Source: Bufo bufo
Taxonomy: Eukaryota > Chordata > Amphibia > Anura > Bufonidae
Direction of reading: 5' to 3'
Length of the DNA stretch: 64,000 nucleotides
NCBI RefSeq assembly: GCF_905171765.1
Contig: NC_053391.1
Coordinates: forward strand, 110,148,644-110,212,643
Within the stretch, counting starts at the first letter, position 1. The number at the start of each line of letters is the position of its first letter. Positions 51,963 through 63,962 of the stretch are shown here, in pieces. The notes below the pieces were generated by a model. It did no database searches. It was not told the origin of the DNA and saw only the letters and a program-made list of their open reading frames with translations. A program made the position numbers and the translations under genes.

Positions 51963-53055
51963 TGCCTTGAAAAAGTATTCATACCCCTTGAACTTTTCCA
52001 AATTTTTTCAAGTTACACTCACAAACTTAAACACATTTTATTGGGATTTTATGTGATTGACCAACACAAAGTAACAAGTATGTGTGAAGTGAGGAGAAAA
52101 TTATATGTGGTTTTTGAAATTTGTAGTAAATAAAAATCTGGAACGTGTGGCGTGCATTTGTATTCAGCTCCCATGTCAATACTTTGAATACCCACTTTTC
52201 GCTGCAATTACAGCGTCTTTTGGGGTATGTCTCTACCAGCTTTGCACATATAGAGGCTGAAATTTTTGCCCATTTTTCTTAGCAAAATAGCTAAAGCTCA
52301 GTCGGATTGGATAGAGAGCATCTGTGAACTTCAATTTTCATGTCTTGTCACAGATTCTCAATGGGATTTAGGTCTGGATTTGACTGGGCCATTCTAATAC
52401 ATATATGCTTCAAGAGATCAGCAACCTCCGGCACTTCAGCTGTTGTGAAACTACAACTCCCAGCATGCTCCATTCACTTCTTTGGGAGTTTTGAGGACAG
52501 CCAAGCAAGTGTGCATGCTGGTAGTCATACTTTCACCACAGCTGGAGTGCCAAAGGTTGCTGACCCCTGATCTAAACGATTGTATTGTAGCTCTTTCTGT
52601 ATGTTTAGGGTTATTGTCCTACTGGAAGGTGAGCCTCCATCCCAGTCTCAAGTCTTTTGCAGCCTCTCCCAGGTTTTCCTCCAGAATTGCCCTGTATTTA
52701 GCTACATCCATCTTCCCTTCAACTCTGACTAGCTTCCCTGTCCCTACAGAAGAAAAGCATCCCCACAGCATGATGCTGCCATCACCATGTTTCACAGTGG
52801 GGATGGTGTTTTCAGGGTGATGTGCAGTGTTAGTTTTCCACCATACGTAGCGTTTGGAATTTAGGCCAAACAGTACAACATTGGTCTCATCTGATCAGAG
52901 TACTTTCTACCAGATGTTTGCTGTGTCCCCTACATGACTTTTGGCAAACTACAAACGGGACTTCTTATGGCTTGCTTTCAAAAATGGCTTTTTTCTAGCC
53001 ACTCTTCCATAAAGGCCAGATTTGTGGAGTACACAACTAATAGTTGTTCTGTGGA
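51960..53055 (-). mobile_element. Tc1/mariner fragment, minus strand
   Basis: Starts CAGTGCCTTGAAAAAGTATTC, a Tc1-type end, after a TA microsatellite. On the minus strand the familiar transposase-coding DNA can be followed through many frameshifts: the end of the gene near 52200, the region for PNPIENLW-type residues near 52350, then after a MITE the regions for the central Asp, the MVWG/LWGCF box (52755-52780) and the first catalytic region. It ends near 53055 without the second terminal repeat. Confidence 0.8.
52418..52568. mobile_element. hAT MITE inside the Tc1 fragment
   Basis: CAGCAACCTCCGGCACTTCA at the left and GTGCCAAAGGTTGCTGACCC then CTG at the right are complementary ends; the outermost bases of the left end are missing. 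Interior ACTACAACTCCCAGCATGC matches the MITE at 20444. Confidence 0.8.
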
Positions 53056-53187
53056 ATCAAGGAATCAAGTTTGCAGACAGAAACTTTTTTTTTATTCAAG
53101 GTAACCACTAACATTTGTAAAATCTAATTTTATCCATGTCAAATTTGTCCACAAAATGTAGTAGATGTATATTGGGCTATCACTTAA

Positions 53188-53583
53188 AGGGTATTCCCGT
53201 CACATACAATGGGGGCATATCGCTAGGACCCGCACCTACAAAGAAAATGGTGCGGGGAGAGCTGTGGCTGGAGGACCCGGGGTCCGTCCACCAAGTGCTG
53301 CTCCCCGCTGCTCCCAAAGAAGTGAATGGGAGCGCACCGCACGGCCCCTGCTCCCATTCATTTCTATGGGGCAGACGGAAATAGCCGAGCCAGTGCTCAG
53401 CTATTTTCAGGGGCTCCATAGAAATGAATGGATTGTGGCTGTGCATGCGCAGTGCACCCTCCGTTCATTTCCTCGCTCCGTTCTAATTGTAGGTGCGGGT
53501 CCCAGAAGTGGGACCCACACCTATCAGACAACGGGGGCATATCCTAGCGATATGCCCCCATTGTCTGAGATAGCAAAACCCCT
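53188..53583. mobile_element. TTAA-type MITE, 396 bp
   Basis: TTAA flanks both sides (53184-53187, 53584-53587). Ends AGGGTATTCCCGTC and the complement of AGGGGTTTTGCTATC. Subterminal GGGGGCATATCGCTAGGA and TCCTAGCGATATGCCCCC are exact complements. piggyBac-type target site. Confidence 0.88.
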
Positions 53584-53589
53584 TTAATA

Positions 53590-54185
53590 AGCTGCTAATT
53601 AATAATGGTTAATTGTTTGAATAATTTTAACATGATTAATAGTTCAGACCCCTGGGGAGATGAAGGCCCTAGGGAAACTAGGGAATACAGTGCTTACATG
53701 TCAAATGTATGCAAATACAATATAGAAATCTATTTGAAGTGAACAGTAGATTTTATCTTCATGCTTCATTTCTGCAAATTTAATTGGAAGGGTTGTTGTG
53801 TGTTATGGCAAGTTCTGTGCTTACACATGTCACATTTATAGATGACATGATGTTTAGTATGTTAAAGGCCCGTTGCATGAAGTCATCTCCCACAAGCAAT
53901 CACTATTAGGAATATTCTTCCATCTGTTATAGGTTCTGTTTACACCTAATAAGCAGAATGATAGACTTCCCTTCATGGGAGATCATTTTTACGTATGAAT
54001 GAGTATTCATACATGCAGTAAACAATATTTTCTCCCATTATTATTTTGCTCATATACACTGGACAAGTATTGCTATATATACTCATTATTCTGATCTGAA
54101 TGATAATCGCCTCATGTATACATCTCTTTAGTCTGCACTCTGCAAATATTTGAATTGTGAATTTTTTTGCAGATGGTTACTAAAT
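53590..54185. other. Unassigned sequence within the piggyBac interval
   Basis: AT-rich sequence without gene or repeat signature. Its presence makes the continuity of the piggyBac element uncertain. Confidence 0.35.
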
Positions 54186-54689
54186 ATCAAAGTAATATAT
54201 ATATAGCCTGCATCGATCTCCAGAGCCAGCACCCCCATATCTGCCCATCACCCCCCTTCTGACCCTCCACAGTGCCATGTGACACTAAAAGGTATTTAGG
54301 GAAAGGTTAGGGACAGGTTAGGTTAGGCAGGGATATTCAGGGAAAGTTTAGTGAAAAAAAAAAAGTTTCAACTGTTGCATCACCCTAATCGGGTGTCTGG
54401 GGTCCACAGCATTTTTTGGGGTGCAAGTTATATATTTTTTCTCTGCGTACGCTGACTGTGGCCGGCACTCTTAGCGTCCGGCCACTGTTAGCGCATCGCA
54501 CACACCACCGCTGATCAGCTCCGGACGGCTGATCAACGATTTTGAATTTTTTAAATTTTTTTCACCGTTTTTGGCCTTTTTTTTATTGTTATTTTTTTTC
54601 TGTTAGTTTTAGGGATAAGTCCGCGAACACCTGTGCCACCACACACACGCACACTAAATAAAGATTTCCCCACACGCACACACTCCCCT

Positions 54690-55040
54690 ATGGCCTGCCA
54701 GATGTTCTCAGCTGAGGAGGCATACGCCCAGCTTGCCTTCGACTCCGAGAGTCCCAGTGAGGACGAGGATGACCCCTCTTTCCTTTTGTTATCGGCGTCC
54801 TCATCATCATCTAGTGATGATGATGAGCCCCCAAGGCGGCGGAGCCCCCTACCGGTCAACTTGTATGGTGTCCCCCACAGCATTTTGAGCCTGCAATTCC
54901 TGATTTTGTTGGCCAAGCAGGAATCTAGATTCCCACAGTGGGCTTCACTGAATATGACTATTTTAGTCTTTTTTTCAGTGACCACTTTGTGAATCTGATG
55001 GTGGAGCAAACGAATCTGTACGCCCAACAGTTCATTGCTC
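54690..55040 (+). pseudogene. piggyBac transposase, N-terminal region (frameshifted)
   Basis: The frame starts MACQMFSAEEAYAQLAFDSE and has an acidic, Ser-rich N-terminus (SEDEDD, ASSSSSSDDDEPPRRR) typical of the family. Near 54870 the reading frame shifts: in another frame the sequence continues FEPAIPDFVGQAGI, a stop, IPTVGFTEYDYFSLFFSDHF and VNLMVEQTNLYAQQFIAPF, then joins the next segment after another shift. Confidence 0.8.
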
Positions 55041-55044
55041 CTTT

Positions 55045-55554
55045 TTGGCTAGGGCCGGTGGCTGGACTCCGGTCAGTGCAGCCAAGATGAGGATGTTTTG
55101 GGGCCTAGTCAAAAAACCCAGTGTCAAGCATTACTGGAGTGGAGAGATCCTCTACCAGACCCCACTTTACAGTACGGCCATGACACGTACCCGGTTTGAG
55201 GCCATCCGGAAATGCCTGCATTATTCAGATAATGCAGCATGTCCCCCCCAAGGTGATCCTGCCTATGACCGCCTGTACAAAATCAGGCCGGTAATCGATC
55301 ACTTTGGGGCCAACTTTTTGGAGGCCTATGTACCTGGAAGGGAGGTCGCGGTTGATGAATCTCTAATTGCTTTCAAGGGGAGACTCATTTTCCGCCAGTA
55401 TGTTCCCTCTAAGTGGGCAAGGTATGGTGTGAAGCTGTACAAACTTTGTGAGAGTACCTCCGGCGAGATTCCCGTATTCAACCCCCAGAATGTTCCCCCA
55501 CTCTGGGTGTTAGCGGGAAACTTGTGTGGGACCTTATGCACCCATGCTAGATAA
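55045..55554 (+). pseudogene. piggyBac transposase, catalytic domain part 1
   Basis: MFWGLVKKPSVKHYWSGEIL, then MTRTRFEAIRKCLHYSDNAA, RLYKIRPVIDHF and REVAVDESLIAFKGRL with RQYVPSKWARYGVKLYKLCE. The Asp in VDES is the first catalytic Asp of the piggyBac DDD triad. The frame runs out near 55550 into the next frame (LDKGYHLYV). Confidence 0.88.
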
Positions 55555-56278
55555 AGGTTACCACCTGTACGTGGTTAAATTTTATACTAGCATCCCCTTG
55601 TTCCAGTCCCTCGCTGCCAGATCCACGTCCGCTTGTGGGAATGCGCGGAAAAATCAACGCGGCCTCCCTACCCACCCCCTCCAGGTACCTATCCCCAGGG
55701 GTGAGACCCTTGCCCTTACCAGTGGAAACCTGTTGCTGGTCAGATATAAGGACAATAGGGATGTCCTTGTACTAGCCACAATTCACGGTAACGGCATCAC
55801 TCCTGTCCCTGTGCGAGGTACCACGGCAATGGTCCTCAAGCCCGATTGTATCTCTCTGATCAAGTCCTCAAGCCATATAATGCCATGCACAAAACCCGGG
55901 CATGGTACAAAAAAGTTGCGGTCTACTTTGTACAGGTTGCCTTGTACAACTCTTTTGTGCTGTCCCAGAGCGCTGGCAACACAGGGAAATTCCTTCAGTT
56001 CTATGAGGCAGTCCTCAAGGCCCTGATCTTTTCTGACCGGGAAAGAGCAGGCCGGAGTACCTCAAGAACTGGAGGTGCCCGGATCGTCCCTGGCCAACAC
56101 TTTCCAGGTGTGGAGCCCCCATACTGGAAAGAAGGCACGGTCCCCAAAAAAGTGCAGAGTGTGTCACAGGAGGGGGATACGGAAGGACACCACCACTCAG
56201 TGTGACACGTGCCCTGATCATCCGGGCCTCTGCATTGACGGTTGCTTCAGGGAGTACCACACTTCCATGGTGTATTAA
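55526..56278 (+). pseudogene. piggyBac transposase, catalytic domain part 2 and Cys-rich C-terminus
   Basis: LDKGYHLYVVKFYTSIPLFQ corresponds to the family box with V-D-N-F-Y-T-S; here the second catalytic Asp is gone (VVKFYTS). RYKDNRDVLVLATIHGNG keeps the third Asp region. A frame change near 55850 leads to AMHKTRAWYKKVAVYFVQVA and LYNSFVLSQ, then another leads to CRVCHRRGIRKDTTTQCDTC, PDHPGLCIDGCFREYHT and a stop at 56276-56278. The last is the cysteine-rich zinc-binding domain that binds the element's ends. Inactive by three or more frameshifts and a lost Asp. Confidence 0.88.
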
Positions 56279-56835
56279 ATTTATAATCCCCTTTCCCAAT
56301 TTTAGTTCTATTTAGCCACTGATAATTGGAAAAAACGATGTTTCTCAGACTTGAGACACTAAAACAAAATTTTTTTGTTAAAAAATATTATTTTAGAAAA
56401 AACAAAATGAAAAGTTTACATATTAGGTATCGCCACGTCCGTAAGAATCTTCTCTATAAAAATACCCCATTACCTAACCCCTCAGATGAACACGGTCAAA
56501 AAAATTTAATAAAAACGGTGCAAAAAGACATATGGTAAATGTAAAGTAATAACTATTTTTGTAGGTATTACTATGTGTTATAGAAGAAACTTGGAAATTT
56601 GCTAATTTTTCTAAATTTTTGGTAAATTTGGTATTTTTTATAAATAAAACTGAATTTTTTTGACTCCATTTTACCAGTGTTATAAAGTACAAAATGTAAG
56701 GAAAAAACTATCTCAGAATGGCCTGGATAAATATACCCGTTTTAAAGTTATTCACACATAAAGTGACACTGGTCAGATTTGCAAAAAATGGCCTGGTCCT
56801 TAAGGTGAAATATGGCCGTGTCTTTAAGGGGTTAA

Positions 56836-57000
56836 ACAGTGACCTCTACAGCAGCTGCCCCTTTAATAGTGACCTCCACAGTTCCCTGCCTCCTTAACAA
56901 TAACCTCCACAGCGCCCGCCCCTTTAACAGTGACCCCCATAGTGGCCAGCCCTTTATTTATGACGTCCACAGTACCCCATCTGGCAGCTGACCCACTGAT
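56836..57000. repeat. Short degenerate tandem, about 38-bp unit
   Basis: Variants of CCCTTTAACAGTGACCTCCA then CAG.GCC repeat four times from 56832 to 56985. Period 35-40 bp. Confidence 0.6.
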
Positions 57001-57808
57001 GCGAACAGGAGCTCACGATACAGAAAATGCACCTGAACTGCTGCAGCTGTCTGACCAGTCACTGAGACTAAAATGCTAGTTTTCAGATCCTGACTTCACA
57101 CTGATAGTGTGGATGAATGGAGACACAGGATAAACTGGGAGGCAAGATAAAAGTGAGGATACAGTCAGGTCAGGCATGCTGGGTACTTGACAGGAACACA
57201 GACTAGGCTGATGAACTGGTTTAACTTAAACACGAACAGAACTGAAAATGAAAGTGCAAGAGCAAGAACACACAAGTGGGATGGGTACAGGGCTGGAGAA
57301 AAGACAGGAAAAAATGCAGGATAAACGCAGGAAAAACGCAGGAGAATCACAGAAACACTAGACTTCAAAACATTTTTGCTATTCTCTGAACTACAAACTA
57401 AAAAATTTCCTCTATACACCTTGTTGTAGAAGATCAGAGCTTGAGCTGGAGCACTGGCAAAAATAAAAGGTGAGAAGGATTGGCTTATGAGTGATACTTC
57501 TTTTTCACTTCTCCAGAACACATGGTGCAAATATTATTTAACTAGCAAGGGAACTTACTGAGGACTATATTTATGGTCACCAGAAGGGGAAGGAGACTAA
57601 CCGGCGGTTAGGAATGAAAGACAGAGTACATGCAAGGGGTTTTGAGAGTAGTGGGCTGAAAACATGGAAATGGATCATGTGACACTACACAGAAGTCCAC
57701 CCACAATGCCACAGATTAGCAATGGCACTGAAAGAAAACAGAAAAGAGAAAAAGATGAAAAGGTATATTTTTGGACAGAAACGGTGCAAAGAAGTTTCAG
57801 AGAGCAGT
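57001..57808. other. Unassigned sequence
   Basis: No gene recognised. The 121-codon minus-strand frame at 57165-57530 is hydrophobic low-complexity sequence without a domain, and GGAAAAACGCAGGA words form a small local repeat near 57310-57345. Confidence 0.35.
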
Positions 57809-58200
57809 TAAAGGGTTTCTATCACTTGGTATCACATATTTAGCTGTCAGACACTAGCGATCCGCTAGTGTCTGCTCTAACAAACCATCCTAATATAATA
57901 GGTTTTGGGGCAGCCGTTTCGCTAAAAAAAGAACTTATATCTATATGCTAATGAGCCTCTAGGTGCTATGGGGGCGTTATTAGCACCTAGAGGCTCCGTC
58001 TACCTTCATAAACTGCCGCCGCCCAGCGCGTCCCTCCAGCCCGCCCATCTCCTGCTGAATGCGATCCTCCCCGTACGCGTCTCTGTTCGGCGCATGCGCA
58101 GTGAATGTCTGACCGCTTCCTTGCTCAGACATCTCCACTGCGCCTGCGCCGATGACATCATAGTGCTCCGAGGAACAGGCGCAGTGGAGATGTCTTAATA
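57809..58200. mobile_element. TTAA-type MITE, left end
   Basis: TTAAAGGGTTTCTATCACTT begins at 57809. CACTAGCGATCCGCTAGTG and CTAGGTGCTATGGGGGCG then TTATTAGCACCTAG are internal hairpins. GGAGATGTCT and AGACATCTCC with CGCAGTG/CACTGCGC follow near 58120-58195. The right end was not found. Confidence 0.65.
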
Positions 58201-59360
58201 GGACATTTCTGCTTTAGTAAATACTTGTATTCCCCATAGAATTGTACAGTATCTTATGTGCTCTGTGTTGTGCCATCCCTCTGATATTCTTCCTCGAAAT
58301 GTATTAATGTGTCCCACAAATATTAAGGGATATGCGCCTCTTAAAAATTGCGGCACATCCAAAGCAAGCAGGGGAGAGATTAAGACCAGCGTGTATAACG
58401 CCAGTCTTGATAAACTTCCCCCCTCCCCAGGATTCTTCTTTTGGTGCCTTATTAATCAGCATTTTTGTAAGGATACATTTATTCAAAGAAGTTTTAAAAT
58501 TTCAAATGTCAGATATCTCGGAGTTCTGGACTCAAATATGTACAGATATAGTATATCTGTTTGAACTGCTTTACTTTGTTGGCTGCTAGTACATTTTATG
58601 CTTCTAGCAGTTGCACTGCACACGTGCATGGCCTGTTGAAGTGGTCATTAAAGTCAATCAGGAGAGCTTTGTACAACTAGAACGGGAGACCAGTGCAGAT
58701 ACAGTCAAGGGGACTTTTCAGCTTCTGCTTCCTCCCTTGCACTTTGTGGCTATTTATAAGTCGACAGAATAATGAGTTTATGTGCAAGACTAATTTCTTC
58801 ATATCTCTTTGTTTGCCCAGCAACTGGAGACCTATTTACATTGCTAATTGTAAGACCAGAAGGTTACAGAAGCTGTGTGATCACTGAGAGGCTTGACCAC
58901 ATCTGGTGTCTCTTTACCACTTTTGCACGAAACAAAGATGCATAATGCAAAGACATTAATGTAAAAGAAATGTCAAGTTATATAATGTCTATAGAAGCAA
59001 CATCGTATACATTCATTTTCATACACTTATAGTTTGCGGTTTGTGTTGTATGAAATTTGCTGGGAATCTCTAGCAAATTATGAAAGGGTATACACAGAGT
59101 TATTGACTTTCTGATAGAACTTCAAAAACATATAAAAAAATGTTTGTACAAAAAGATGCTATTTAACTGCCATTAAACACTAGGGAGAAATCCATACATG
59201 GTGTCCATGGAAATCAGGAGGTTGTTCATGTAATGCATTGATGTGTTGTGTCCTCCAGAGACAGCAGCTCTTTCCTTTGGATAATAGATGGGGACTGAAC
59301 ACGAGAGTCCCTTCTATGAAGAATATCTACGGTCTTCTAAACCATAGAGACTTTAAATAC
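58201..59360. other. Unassigned, mostly unique-looking sequence
   Basis: At 58340-58430 a segment ending AGTCTTGATAAACTTCCCCC resembles a right end of GGGGATTTATCAA-type MITEs. The remainder has no recognised gene or repeat. Confidence 0.35.
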
Positions 59361-59362
59361 AA

Positions 59363-60450
59363 TGGGGGGGGGGGGGGGATTTATCAATTGCGCTATTTGT
59401 TCTGTCACCTTTAAATCTGCCTTTGGTTTCTTGTGCTGTGCCAAATTTATGAAAAGGCGCACAGATTTTATAATTTCACATGGTTTCACCTTTTTAAGAG
59501 CTCATGCACATGAACAATAATTTTTTTTGCATCCGATCCGCATTTTGTACGGGTCCGATGTGGACCCATTCACTTCAATTGGGCCACAAAATATGCAGAT
59601 AGGACACCGTGTGCTGTCCACATCCGTATGTCCTTTCCATAGTTGACACAAAAATAAATAAATAGAACATGTCCTATTCTTGTCCGTTTTACGGATGATA
59701 GGACTGTTCTATAGAGGCCAGAATATTCCGTTCCACAAGATAAGTAACACACGGTCAGTATCCATGTTTTGCGGATCCACAATTTGCAAACTGCAAAACA
59801 AGCTATGGTCATGTGTGATTGTACTCCAGTAGATTGCCTGATGTACTTTGCAACTGGCTGCAACATTTTGTGTGAGTTTTTCCAGCATTGCACATCATAA
59901 ATGCACCTTCAAGGGGTTATCCAGGTATTTTATCTCGCCTGCAGTGGCAAGTCTTGCAAAAATTGCATGACAGTGATTTTTTTTACCTTACTGGACGAGC
60001 GCTGTGCTTTCCATTAGGCACATGATCCTAGCCGTGTTTTAACCCACAATGTACGGGGTTGTGACTCCGCAGTCAAGCAGACACAGGCTAGGATCATGTG
60101 CCCAATGTACGGCACATGATCCTGATAGTGCCTGTAACATACTGTAATTAGACCAGGAGGTGCAGCGATCATCCGGTAAGGTAAAAAAAAAAAAAATTAT
60201 TATAATGCAATTCTTGTAAGACTCTCCACTGTGGGTAAGACGAGGTTAAAAAAATAAAAAAAGAAGAACTGGATAACCCCTTTAAAAAGTGATCTATTTT
60301 CCAAAACATACCAACTTCTCACACCACTTCTGATAGTGGCATAGAAATCCAAAAGTCGAAAAATTTTACCCAAATTTTCGCATGCACCTAAACATGCGAC
60401 AATTTATTGCCACAAAATTGGAGTAACAGCTTTCATAAATGTCCCCCAAA
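59363..60450. mobile_element. GGGGGATTTATCAA-type MITE with two nested MITEs
   Basis: The left end GGGGGGATTTATCAATTGCG (59371 on) and right end TTTCATAAATGTCCCCC (60429-60446) face each other. Between them lie a degenerate CTCATGCACATGA-type MITE (about 59497-59826) and a MITE with ends AAGGGGTTATCCAGGTATTT and TGGATAACCCCTTTAA (59913-60283). The inner parts share AAATTTATGAAAAGGCGCA/TTTTCGCATG-type blocks on each flank, supporting one split element. Confidence 0.65.
59913..60283. mobile_element. TTAA-type MITE, about 370 bp
   Basis: AAGGGGTTATCCAG and CTGGATAACCCCTT are complementary ends. TTAA is present at the right (60281-60284) and TCAA at the left. Interior has CTAGGATCATGTGCC and GGCACATGATCCTAG arms. 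Confidence 0.8.
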
Positions 60451-61790
60451 AAGTTCAGAAGTAGGCTGAATTGTACAGTATATGGATCTCTGCGTATAGT
60501 TGGACCTGTGGTCTGGCACCCTTAGGTTGAGGAACAGCACTGCAGTTTGTCCTTCCAAGTACTTCACCACTTCCCAAATCACAAATACATTTTCCAACAT
60601 GTTCCAAGATTTTTGTCTGTTACAGACTAATTCTGATCATCAATTCTATGGATCTCTGAACCCATGGTCTAAGATGTACATTAGGCCACAAAATGGAGGT
60701 GCATATGGATACCAAAAGAAATAGCTACATCTTAGTGTTCACGCACAAGATATTATTGCGTGTATAGACCATCAATAATGGAGGTCCACATTATAGGGCC
60801 TTCATGATTCATGATGATCAAGGATGCTACATTTTTCTGCTTGTGCCTTTTCATGGAACCAAGAGAAAGAAACCTTTATATTATTGAAGTCTCACTGAAA
60901 TACTGAAATATGGCGTGAGCATTTACAGGTCCATAGCACAAGGCGCTGTATTGTAGCTGTGTGCACGAGCCCAAATGTCAAATGAAATGTTAAACGAGTT
61001 TTTAAAAATATACCACCATCCTGCCCTAATTTATTGATGAAGAACCAAAATGTTAAATCCCAATGTCATGCCCTACTCCTAAATTCTGGTGCCTTTCATT
61101 AACAACCAGGTCTGGGTCTGCATAGAGCTATCCTGCTACTAATCTGATTATCCAACATAATTTTGAGCTGACTGTTTACAGACAGGAGTATTATGTATAC
61201 TATGTATTATATAAAAAATATACAGGTTGCGTATGATTGGACATTTCTGATGATTTCTCACCATACTGTATAATGCATCCTAAGGCTCATATTGTCTGAT
61301 TGTATGTAATCCTTGCCTCAATTACAATCATTTTACCCATTCTATGACACATACTGTAGATGAGAGAAAGACACAGTTTATTCCACCGTCTTCAGTATTA
61401 TTACAACTAACCTTTTAGCTACTATCACCTTGCATTCAGGTTCACTGCTCATTATTGTTCAAACCAGGAGAAAAAAAACACTCAGGGTCACTTTTCCTCA
61501 ACATTACTATAAAAAGCCACAATTTTTACCAATGTATAGGGGTGCAATACATTCAGATCTACTTTAAGATGGTGAGCAATCTGTAATAGAAAAGTCTTTA
61601 AAAATAGAGCTTTAAAAATCCTGATGTGACATCTACTGAATTGTAAAGACCATTCTAAGATGTTATAAACTTGGTCTTTTAACTTAATGATGAGAAAGGG
61701 TGCTTTCATGGCAAGACAACGAGCACAAGAAAGGCGCATATTCTTTTTGTTGTCCACATCTTTATGGGCAGCTAAGCCCAGCCTAGCTGA
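60451..61790. other. Unassigned, mostly unique-looking sequence
   Basis: No gene, RNA gene or repeat boundary recognised. Open frames here are short and have no domain. Confidence 0.4.
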
Positions 61791-61795
61791 GCTGA

Positions 61796-61932
61796 GCCTT
61801 GCAGAAGTATTCACCCTCTTGGTGCTTTTCCTATTTTCCTTTTGCATTACAACCTGGAAATAAAATTTTAATTTAGATTTTATGCAGTGGATCTGACAAA
61901 ATAGTGCAAGTTGTTACAGGGGAATGAAAAAA
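61796..61932. mobile_element. Tc1/mariner terminal fragment
   Basis: GCCTTGCAGAAGTATTCACC then CTCTTGG and ATTACAACCTGGAAATAAA match the end region of Tc1 elements of the AGTATTCA type. Truncated where a hAT-like MITE part starts. Confidence 0.6.
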
Positions 61933-62341
61933 TACCTTGCTTAATTTCTTGACTGAATTCCCGTGCACGGTGACCTATGACGTCAACACGCCGGCCAGCC
62001 TGATGACGTCATCTCTCACCGCGCAAGATTTTGCACCAGATCTTCAAGCAAGTTGGCGGTGGCCGGCCCATCGTGAGCAAATGGAGGTGGTAAGTTTGAT
62101 TGAATTTTTTTGTAATGTTCATTTTACACTATTTTTAAACTCAGATGCCGCAATCAGGTATGAACGCAGCATTTGAGGGGTACAATGACGGGGGGTGGCG
62201 CTATCGCAGCTCTCTATCATTGCACCCGCTACTTGCAAAAGAATGCACTTTGTGGCGAAGTAATTCGTCACAAAGCCTATTTTTTGTTTTAAATTCGGCA
62301 AAGCAGTGGAATCGAACTTTTCAATAATTCGCTCATCTCTA
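61933..62341. mobile_element. Right-end fragment of GAGATGAGCGAAT-type hAT-like element
   Basis: Ends AATAATTCGCTCATCTCTA at 62341. Contains inverted TGACGTC blocks (61979 and 62004) and GGCGAAGTAATTCGTCAC. No left end. Confidence 0.65.
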
Positions 62342-63590
62342 TTTCTGAGAGGGAATCAAAAGAACACCAGACATCATAATAGGATTAGATACTCTATGCA
62401 TTGATGCCTGACTTCATGAAGGTTCTAGCAAAATTAATGATGTTCTACACTCATGGAAAGTTCTGTCACCGACAGTGTATTTGCTGACAGGAAAACTATT
62501 GCACCTGCTGAAATTGGTATGACAACAACATAATTACTGTATTGTATCTAATCTTCCTTCCTTTGGGCAGTTTCCATTGGCAAACATTGCATGTCAAATA
62601 AATGTTGGAAATATTTGTTACTAAGATGACAGTGCTCTAGAAACCAGGACATTAGTACCGTGTGTTCATGTCTGAAGAGCTAATCTTTCAAAGATAAGGT
62701 CCGGTGCTTTATCTCTTGCTGTTATTAGATAGGATGCTTCATATTTTAGCACCTGCTCCATGTCTAAGGAACAAACAGGCCAACCTTGTGTTGTATTTTG
62801 GGTAGGTCATTATGACCTCATGATGGACCAATTAACAATGACCACTGTAAACGATTGTCTGTTTGGATCAACTCCCACTGCACTTGAAGAACCTATTTAG
62901 AGATTTATGTCTTAGGTGCTGATCATTACTGTAAATAATTAGAAGGAGTTTATGTGATAAAATAGTCAAAATTGTGTAAGAGGAATGATAAATTTCATGC
63001 AGCTTAGTAGAAATGTCTGACAGTTTCCACTTACTTAAAGCGGGTTGCCCTGAGGCACATAAACATGACCTTTCTCCTTATGATAAGTGAATTCGTTTTA
63101 ATTAGCAAAGATGTCCGAATTACCTCAACACAGAAATGGTAACATAATCCCTGAAGTTTAGATGTTTTTCAGAAAACGTTGCTTCCCAATCCTGTATGTG
63201 TCAGCACATAACTGGTCACTGCATCTTCCTCTTTTCCCTCCGGCTCTGGTTTCCCCAATCTTCCACTTACCCCTGTAGTATGCAGTCCAGCCCCATTTAC
63301 CCACTGGACCCATGATGACTCAAAACACCAAGACCCTTTCTCCAGAGTGATCAGTGACATGCTGACACATATGAGAGGAGGAGGTTGCTCCGTATGAAGT
63401 GCCGGTGTGATGAGAAGTCACGCCTTTAGGAAAAACTAGTAAAAACTTCTAAACGTCAAGGATCACATAACAGTCATCAGGACAACTTGTTAATGGAAAT
63501 TAATTAGAGAGTGCTTTACTTTTTTAATATAAGAACATCTCAAAACTGGCTTACTTTACAGTAAAATTTCACGCCAAAAGAGGTGCATAC
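62342..63590. other. Unassigned, mostly unique-looking sequence
   Basis: No recognised gene or repeat. Confidence 0.4.
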
Positions 63591-63718
63591 TATTGTTGGG
63601 CGAGCATGCTCGGCCAAACACCAATTACCAGTTCGGCTCGAGCATCGCTATGCTCGGTACATCGCGGTGTTTGGCCGAATATCACGTGTGCTCGAGTCAG
63701 TGTATTTAAATCTAATTT

Positions 63719-63817
63719 AGCCTCTATTTATGAAATGTTTCTGGCGGGATTCGAACTCACAATCTTCTACATTATAGCCAAGAATGATAATCACTACACT
63801 ATAGAGCTGTATGGACA
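63719..63817 (-). repeat. tRNA-like repeat module 6
   Basis: Minus strand: CTCTATAGTGTAGTGATTATC (A box) and GTGAGTTCGAATCCCGCC (B box). Inverted partner of module 7, separated by about 50 bases containing ACTTCTGCTATATAGAAGT. Confidence 0.7.
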
Positions 63818-63864
63818 GTTACAAAAAAAATAAAAATATGATACTTCTGCTATATAGAAGTAAC

Positions 63865-63962
63865 TGGCCATGCAGCTCTATAGTGTAGTGGTTAACATTC
63901 TGGGCTGTAATGTAGAAGGTTGTGAGTTCGAATCCCGTCGGGAACTTTTGAGAAATAGAGGC
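63865..63962 (+). repeat. tRNA-like repeat module 7 (best preserved)
   Basis: TAGTGTAGTGG at 63881-63891 fits the pol III A box (TRGYNNARNGG) and AGTTCGAATCC at 63925-63935 fits the B box; they start 44 bp apart, as in tRNA genes. A D stem GTGT/ACAT (63883-63886 with 63895-63898) and a T arm with TTCGAAT loop can be drawn. The position of the anticodon would read GTA. Anticodon and acceptor stems do not pair, so it is tRNA-derived and not a working tRNA. Confidence 0.75.

Larger units (their letters stand above)
51649..56835 (+). mobile_element. Decayed piggyBac element, 5.2 kb, with nested insertions
   Basis: TTAA at 51649-51652 is followed by CCCCTTAGTGACATTTTAG and CCTTAAGGACCAGG. TTAA at 56832-56835 is preceded by the complements of CCCCTTAAAGACACGGCC and CCTTAAGGACCAGG. 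TTAA targets and such ends fit piggyBac. Transposase frames at 54690-56278 read towards the right end. The left part is filled by a Tc1 fragment (51960-53055), a TTAA MITE (53188-53583) and sequence I cannot assign (53590-54180), so joining the two ends into one element is an inference. Confidence 0.65.

Noticed and set aside
63865..63962. Functional tRNA gene
   Set aside because: A and B boxes are good, but acceptor and anticodon stems do not pair and the module is a repeated part of a mobile element.
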